This document shows positions 58,748-64,000 of a DNA stretch of 64,000 nt, one piece after another. The notes beneath the pieces were generated by a model, which made no database searches, was not told where the DNA came from, and saw nothing but the letters and a program-made list of their open reading frames with translations. The stretch is taken from positions 1 to 64,000 of the forward strand of contig CANLVG010000003.1 in the NCBI GenBank assembly GCA_947494565.1, written 5' to 3'. A program made the translations under genes and the position numbers. The stretch comes from an uncultured Flavobacteriaceae bacterium (GTDB lineage: Bacteria; Bacteroidota; Bacteroidia; Flavobacteriales; Flavobacteriaceae). How positions within the stretch are numbered: the stretch's first letter is position 1; every line of letters starts with the position of its first letter.

Positions 58748-61700
58748 ATGCTCCCTATAAAAAAAAGGCATCTACTGTATGCGCTATCCCTAGCCATACT
58801 TTCAGTAGTTTTTACAACAGCCCTTGCCAATGAGAAGCTACATAGTTTTATTGTGGACGTGGCACTGGCAATCGAGGAAACGCTTCCTGTTTTAGACGAT
58901 ACGGATAAAACGGAAATTCCAGAACGATCTTCCCGCCCGGCGGAGAAACCTTTTTCAAGCACCAGGGCTTTATCTTTTATGCCCCCGACGACCGTACTAG
59001 GTGCGGATACAGAATCAAATTGTGGTGTAGACGGAAGTTTAGTGGCTGAAGTCTTTGTCTGTGGTGACTACGATTTCAAAGACTTGTCCATCGCTGGAAA
59101 TCCATCTGGAGCCATTTGGGAACAATACGTTCCTACTGGGGCCTGCGCACTTGACTTTGGAGAAGTATGTCCTTCATTTTTGGTGGCCGGTTCCAATTGT
59201 ACCAATAGCCCTTCAAACTGGACTCAAATCGCTACAGGTGCTAACTACACTATCGACCCGGCTAGTATTTCGGTTTCCTCTGGAACGGAATACCGCGTGC
59301 GTGTTGGAGGAAACACCTACTATATCAAGGCGACGAAAAGTTCATTTGATTATAGCTACGAAGTTAATGATGTGGTTTGTGGTACTTTAGGCAGTATACG
59401 GATCACCTCACTTTCTCCTGCCTACGAACTGAGAATCGCTGCGGGAACCGGTGGTTTTGGACCATGGCAAGATTCAAAAGAGTTCACTGATTTGGCCGTA
59501 GGTGATTATACGGTTGAAGTGCGACTTAAAAATACGCCTAATGCCTGTGAATACCCTTATCCTCCATTTACTATTGCCGATAGGGCCCTCGATATTGAGG
59601 TGACTGTTACCGATGCCAATTGTCCTGGTCAAAATGGCGATATCTTCGTGCAGCTTAACGGTTCAGAAGTTCCGGGACCTTATAGTTATACCTTAATTGA
59701 CGCTGGTACGAACCAACCGATTGTTTTTACACCGGGTATTGCTCCTGATTCGTATTTATTTTCTTCGGTAAGTCCGGGAACCTATATTGTTAAGGTAGAA
59801 ACCCCTGAATGTCAAGATGATTTTGCCAATGGCATCTTGGCTCCCACACAGGATGAGGACACCAATGGTGATCCTATTGTAATAGGTCAGGGACTGCAGC
59901 CCATTGTCGCCGATGCCAACCTAAACGGACAGAGTTTTGGTTGTGCGAACATTACCAGTATCGATATTGATATTACCACAACGGGAGGAACACCGCCTTA
60001 TACCTATACCGTCGTTTGGGGAACAGGTAGTGGTGTTTCACCAGCACCTTACACAGATACACAAACCTCACAATTTGCAGTAACTACTTCAGATACATAT
60101 ACCTTTACGATTACCGATGCTAACGGATGTAGTCCTGATCAGCCCTTATCGGTTTATATTGATGACTTACCACCACCTGTAATCGATCCGGAACCTATTT
60201 TGGGAACCTGTACCAATGGAGGAGGTAAAATTGATTTCCAAGTCGTAAGCAATCCTGGTTATGATTTGGAATTCCGTGTTTCCTCGGGAGACCCTTGGGT
60301 GAACTTCACTATTGTAAACGTACCCGATGGTACCTATAATGATATGTGGGTCCGCTATACGCAGGGTGCCTTTTCTTGTGAGGTCCAAATTTCGGACACT
60401 GTGGTGGTTACGTCAGACTCTAGTATTACCGGTTCAGCTTCGGTTACGGCCGACTTTACCTGTACGGCTGGCGGAGGTACCATTACCTTTGATCCGGGCA
60501 TGACCGCTGGTGGTACCGGAACGGGATATGAATACAGTATAGATAATGTGAATTATCAGGTGGGAACCGTCTTTTCAGGTTTAGCTCCGGGAACGTATAC
60601 CCCCTTTATTAGGGATGACTCTGATTGCCGCCAACCCATTGGTGCACCTTTGGTCATTAATGACCCGGCGACCCCTACCGATATTACCTTCGCACAAGGG
60701 AGTATCAATTGCGCAACAGGTACCAGCGAAGTCACCGTTACCGTCGTAGGTGGCGCAGCAGTTTCTACCTATGAAATCGTTGCACCCGCAGGGGCGGTTA
60801 CCGCTCCTCAGGCGAGTAATGTTTTTCCAAATTTGGTACTCGATACAAGACATGATTTCATAGTCACCGATGTGAATGGATGTACGCATCCGGCCAGTTT
60901 TGTAACTGGAGGAATCAGTACCATTCGTGCCCGTATTAAGGCTGGTGGGGATACCAATGTGTGTACAGGTGCCACCGATGGTTTCGGGGCCTTCATCATT
61001 GATGGGTTCAACCCGGATACCCCCGGCGCCGATTATACTTATTCTATTTCAGGTACGGCCTTGAGCGGTTCTAGTAGTGATCTTGAAATTCCAGTAACAA
61101 ATTTGGGTGCAGGTACTTACACGATTACCGTAACCGATGCGGATACCAATTGTACCGATACGGCCGATTTAGTGATTTCCGGACCTCCTTCACCTTTATC
61201 CGTAACACCAACCGTGACTCCAATGTCTTGTACCAATGGCAACGTAGGCACGGTTAGGGCAAATAAAATAGGCGGTTTTTCGGGACAACCACAATATCAA
61301 TTGACTTACCCTGGAGGAACGGTCATTCCGTGGAAAAATGGTCGCTTTTTCGGAGGCTTGAATGAAACAGGAACATATACCTTGGAAGTACGTGATGCTG
61401 AAGGCTGTATTGCTAGTACCACTTTTGCTTTAGTTTCCTTAGGTGCTCCCACAATTACGGAGGGAACCATAAACAGATGCTTTACCTCTGCCAGTTTTGC
61501 ATCAATTGAGGTGTTTTCCGCAGTAGGTACCGGTAATCTGAGCGATCACCGTTTTCGAATCGTCGGACAAGGATTACAACCTTTGGGAACCCCTGGTACG
61601 CATACTTTTACCAATCTTGTACCGGGTACCTATACGATAGAAGTAGAGAATATTGTAACCAATTGTACGGCGACATTACCTCCAATTGTTATTGAGCCCG

Positions 61701-64000
61701 AATTACAGGTGCAATTGAATCTCAACAGTGAGATAGCCTGTGGGGGAGATGGAGCCCTTGATATTGTAGTTACTGGGGGAGATATCTCTGACCTCTCCAC
61801 AACTTCCTATATCTTGAGAAAGGATGGTGTTGTTGTCCCAGGTCATAATGGGGTACCCTTACCCTCGAATCCATTTACCTATACCGTTCCATTCGGCGAA
61901 CATGGTGATTACACGATTGAACTTACGGATAATAATAGCTGTACCGATATTTCGGATCCGCTCACTATGATCGAACCTACCAATATTACGGCAACGGCCA
62001 ACCCGACCGGACCCAGTTGTGGGGATCCCAATAGTGGTTTTGTTGAGCTTGTTCCAATAGTTAATCCTGGTGTAGCACCCTTTCAGTATGTTTTCGGACC
62101 TGTAGGATCACTAACGGATGTGGTAACCGACCCTGCTTATCCTGATGGCAATGCGGGCGATGGTGTCCTATACACTTTTTCTTCGCAGAACATTTATAGC
62201 GGATTGGCGGCTGGAACTTACGAATACATCGTTATCGATGATCGTGGGTGTCCAACTTCCCTACAAACTGTTGTGGTCACAGCAAATCTGGACCCAGCTC
62301 CGGTAGCGAATGTCACTCCGATTGATGCCACCTGTAGTCCTGGTGCTCCTGCATCTGGAGGAGTTACGATCAATAGCATTACACCGGGTAGTCCTAATTA
62401 TAGCATTGTGGTCGAGGATATTTTCGGTAATCCGTTCTTTAGTCAAAACAACGTGGCTCCGGGTGATTTGCCCTTGGTCATTACCGATCCTGGTCTGATT
62501 CCTGGAAACTACCAAGTTATTGTCGTAGATGCACGAGGGTGTAATGATATCCAACCCTTTACCATCGATACTGGAAGTTTAGATATTATACCTGACCCTA
62601 TCGTACCACCTCTTACCTGTACACCTGGAGGAGAAACCCTTTGTGTTGAGGTTACCGGAGGTACCTTACCTGAAAATTATGAAATACGGATGGTCACCGA
62701 CCCTGTATCCCCTTGGTTACCCTTGAACAGTCCACCAGACCGGCATTGTTTTGCTAACCTGTTGCTAGGGGTATCCTATACTATTGAGGTAAGGGATGTC
62801 AATACAGGTTGTACCTACCAAGAGGTCATCCGATTACCGGACGGACCGAATTTGACCGTTTCCCTTGATGTCGATGGAGCTACCTGTCGCAACGGCGATG
62901 TTGGTGTGAATTATACTATAGATGGCGCCAACGCAGGAACGCCTCCTTATGATGTAACCATCACCAATTTGGATACAGGAGCCGTCGTGTTTACGGTAAT
63001 AGGCACCTTCGACCTTACGTTGGCCACGGATCTAACGGTCCCAGCTGGACGTTACGGGGTCGCCGTAGAAGACTCGGGAGATTGTTCTGCAGGCGCGGAA
63101 GATGAAGCGATCTTGAATGCACCTCGAGTTGATATTGTCAGTAATCAAAATGCGAATTGTAATGCTCCCGGACTCCTAACGGTGCGCGGTAGTGGTGGTG
63201 TTCCGTATCCCTCTTCGGGGCCAGGATCCCTTCCGGATGGTTCTCCGTACGAGTTTGCCTATGTTCCTGCTGGAACACCGGTGGATGAGGATGGTACCGC
63301 AACTCCGGCAGATCCTTCCGACGATTTTACCACGGGTACAACGGTTTCGTTACCAGGTTCCTTGGCTCCCGGTATCTCCTATGATATTTGGGTACGGGAT
63401 TTGAACCTTTGTTCGTATCGGATTTCTGCTGCAGTGATTCAAGAAGACCCGCCGCTTCCGGCTCCAACCATTACCGTAAATAATCAATGTGATGTAAGTA
63501 CGCCTGTTGGTGGTTTTGAGATTACCGTAGAAATGCCGGGAACCATTGACACGCCCACTTTTATCTTGGATGGAGTGAGCCTAACCCCTGTCTACACGCC
63601 CGGGGTACCTACCCAAGCTGTCTTCTATGTGAATAGTATTGGCAATTACCCTATTAACGTAACGGATGTCAACGGCTGTTTTGTTGATGATTCCGCAGAT
63701 GTATATCAAGTACTATCCGCCTCTGCCGATTTTACGACTACCCCACCAAATTGTACGAATGCAGATGGTGAAATCGTTATTACGGCCAATGGAGGAAGTG
63801 GTGACTTCACTTTCGAATTAAGCGGTACGGATTATACTGGTGCTGCAATCGCAAATGTGATTCAAGTCAATAATGGAACGTTCACTGGTATCGCTCCTGG
63901 TACTTATCAAGTGGTGGTGACCGATAATCAGGTCACCGATGGGGTCAATCCTTGTCAATTTACCGTTGTGGATATTATTAGTGAAGAACCCATCGTACCT
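58748..64000 (+). CDS. Giant SprB-repeat surface protein, partial (N-terminal 1751 residues)
   Basis: An open frame of 1751 codons from ATG 58748 to the last base, with no stop; TAA lies 2 codons before the ATG, so the start is fixed. A signal peptide is clear (KKRHLLYALSLAILSVVFTTALA). An acidic/basic spacer and a Cys-rich N-terminal domain (about 90-200) follow. From about residue 205 to the end there are about 17 repeats of 60-90 residues of the SprB type. Each opens near a Cys (such as ADFTCTAGGGTITF), has GGTPPYTYT-like strands, and closes PGTYTxxVxDxxGC. SprB in F. johnsoniae is a giant mobile gliding adhesin secreted by the type IX system. A type B sorting domain would be expected beyond the window. 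Role as adhesin is inference. Confidence 0.92.
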   Translation, partial: MLPIKKRHLLYALSLAILSVVFTTALANEKLHSFIVDVALAIEETLPVLDDTDKTEIPERSSRPAEKPFSSTRALSFMPPTTVLGADTESNCGVDGSLVAEVFVCGDYDFKDLSIAGNPSGAIWEQYVPTGACALDFGEVCPSFLVAGSNCTNSPSNWTQIATGANYTIDPASISVSSGTEYRVRVGGNTYYIKATKSSFDYSYEVNDVVCGTLGSIRITSLSPAYELRIAAGTGGFGPWQDSKEFTDLAVGDYTVEVRLKNTPNACEYPYPPFTIADRALDIEVTVTDANCPGQNGDIFVQLNGSEVPGPYSYTLIDAGTNQPIVFTPGIAPDSYLFSSVSPGTYIVKVETPECQDDFANGILAPTQDEDTNGDPIVIGQGLQPIVADANLNGQSFGCANITSIDIDITTTGGTPPYTYTVVWGTGSGVSPAPYTDTQTSQFAVTTSDTYTFTITDANGCSPDQPLSVYIDDLPPPVIDPEPILGTCTNGGGKIDFQVVSNPGYDLEFRVSSGDPWVNFTIVNVPDGTYNDMWVRYTQGAFSCEVQISDTVVVTSDSSITGSASVTADFTCTAGGGTITFDPGMTAGGTGTGYEYSIDNVNYQVGTVFSGLAPGTYTPFIRDDSDCRQPIGAPLVINDPATPTDITFAQGSINCATGTSEVTVTVVGGAAVSTYEIVAPAGAVTAPQASNVFPNLVLDTRHDFIVTDVNGCTHPASFVTGGISTIRARIKAGGDTNVCTGATDGFGAFIIDGFNPDTPGADYTYSISGTALSGSSSDLEIPVTNLGAGTYTITVTDADTNCTDTADLVISGPPSPLSVTPTVTPMSCTNGNVGTVRANKIGGFSGQPQYQLTYPGGTVIPWKNGRFFGGLNETGTYTLEVRDAEGCIASTTFALVSLGAPTITEGTINRCFTSASFASIEVFSAVGTGNLSDHRFRIVGQGLQPLGTPGTHTFTNLVPGTYTIEVENIVTNCTATLPPIVIEPELQVQLNLNSEIACGGDGALDIVVTGGDISDLSTTSYILRKDGVVVPGHNGVPLPSNPFTYTVPFGEHGDYTIELTDNNSCTDISDPLTMIEPTNITATANPTGPSCGDPNSGFVELVPIVNPGVAPFQYVFGPVGSLTDVVTDPAYPDGNAGDGVLYTFSSQNIYSGLAAGTYEYIVIDDRGCPTSLQTVVVTANLDPAPVANVTPIDATCSPGAPASGGVTINSITPGSPNYSIVVEDIFGNPFFSQNNVAPGDLPLVITDPGLIPGNYQVIVVDARGCNDIQPFTIDTGSLDIIPDPIVPPLTCTPGGETLCVEVTGGTLPENYEIRMVTDPVSPWLPLNSPPDRHCFANLLLGVSYTIEVRDVNTGCTYQEVIRLPDGPNLTVSLDVDGATCRNGDVGVNYTIDGANAGTPPYDVTITNLDTGAVVFTVIGTFDLTLATDLTVPAGRYGVAVEDSGDCSAGAEDEAILNAPRVDIVSNQNANCNAPGLLTVRGSGGVPYPSSGPGSLPDGSPYEFAYVPAGTPVDEDGTATPADPSDDFTTGTTVSLPGSLAPGISYDIWVRDLNLCSYRISAAVIQEDPPLPAPTITVNNQCDVSTPVGGFEITVEMPGTIDTPTFILDGVSLTPVYTPGVPTQAVFYVNSIGNYPINVTDVNGCFVDDSADVYQVLSASADFTTTPPNCTNADGEIVITANGGSGDFTFELSGTDYTGAAIANVIQVNNGTFTGIAPGTYQVVVTDNQVTDGVNPCQFTVVDIISEEPIVP

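Noticed and set aside
58741-62554. Minus-strand open frames opposite the giant protein (for example 58741-58962, 60581-60889, 62261-62554)
   Set aside because: They are short, carry no family features, and are explained by the biased codon use of the repeat-rich + strand gene.
1-64000. CRISPR arrays, tRNA or rRNA genes, insertion sequences, phage genes
   Set aside because: No spaced direct repeats of CRISPR type, no cloverleaf or rRNA-like stretch, and no transposase, integrase or phage protein was seen.

Overview
The window looks like chromosome of a marine member of the Flavobacteriaceae (Bacteroidetes). Signs of this are a gldI gliding gene, a giant secreted protein made of SprB-type repeats, many lipoproteins with a Cys lipobox, the Bacteroidetes promoter motif TAnnTTTG in front of several genes, and family-typical gene orders: udk-divIC, parA-parB-DUF5683-dapB-lepB, and mutL followed by two rhomboid genes. 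No rRNA, tRNA, CRISPR array, insertion sequence or phage gene was seen.

Region 1 (1-10.3 kb) is an accessory-like stretch with many intergenic repeats. It opens with a heptamer tandem array. The tail of a molybdenum-hydroxylase (Cox/Xdh-like) maturation cluster follows: coxG, coxD, coxE and xdhC fused to a YHS domain; the hydroxylase subunits would lie left of the window. Then come a DUF2306 membrane protein, a Crp/Fnr-type regulator, a small secreted protein apparently cut short by a nonsense codon, an unknown membrane protein, and a fused EutB-EutC ethanolamine ammonia-lyase with a Tat-like leader. The gaps hold low-complexity word repeats and a 163-bp tandem duplication.

Region 2 (10.3-21.6 kb) carries exported peptide and sugar degradation: an S9 peptidase, two amidohydrolase-fold proteins (one with no visible metal ligands, one with a dead and a live domain), a DUF3810 HExxH protein, PepD, DUF805 and a GH5 lipoprotein.

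Region 3 (21.7-44.5 kb) is mostly housekeeping. NrnA-like DHH phosphoesterase, gldI and a two-domain PPIase form one leftward operon; phoD and ndk run rightward. A DUF721/DciA-like gene, a lipoprotein and recF run leftward. A TPR protein and ribH are followed by a small membrane protein, mutL, two rhomboids and an EEP-family protein, all rightward. These converge on the leftward DUF6122, WbqC, lepB, dapB, DUF5683, parB, parA, divIC and udk. Acs and a two-subunit sodium/solute symporter (44.5-46.6 kb) suggest acetate use, with an unassigned TIM-barrel lipoprotein between them.

Region 4 (46.6-57.4 kb) is a peptidoglycan-recycling locus. AnmK, a methyltransferase, a GH3 NagZ-like hexosaminidase, an AmpG-like permease, a GHL10/DUF187 glycosidase, a nitrilase-family amidase and a NagB-PIG-L fusion run left. 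A DeoR-type repressor and MurQ run right. Together they could import anhydromuropeptides and feed MurNAc and GlcNAc into glycolysis.

Region 5 (57.4-64 kb) has a PQQ-type sugar dehydrogenase and then the first 1751 codons of a giant SprB-like cell-surface protein that runs off the window. Best leads: the NagB-PIG-L protein lacking the canonical NagB catalytic Asp, the exported-looking EutBC fusion, the XdhC-YHS fusion, the amidohydrolase pseudoenzymes, the giant adhesin, and a 20-bp inverted repeat inside the start of ribH.
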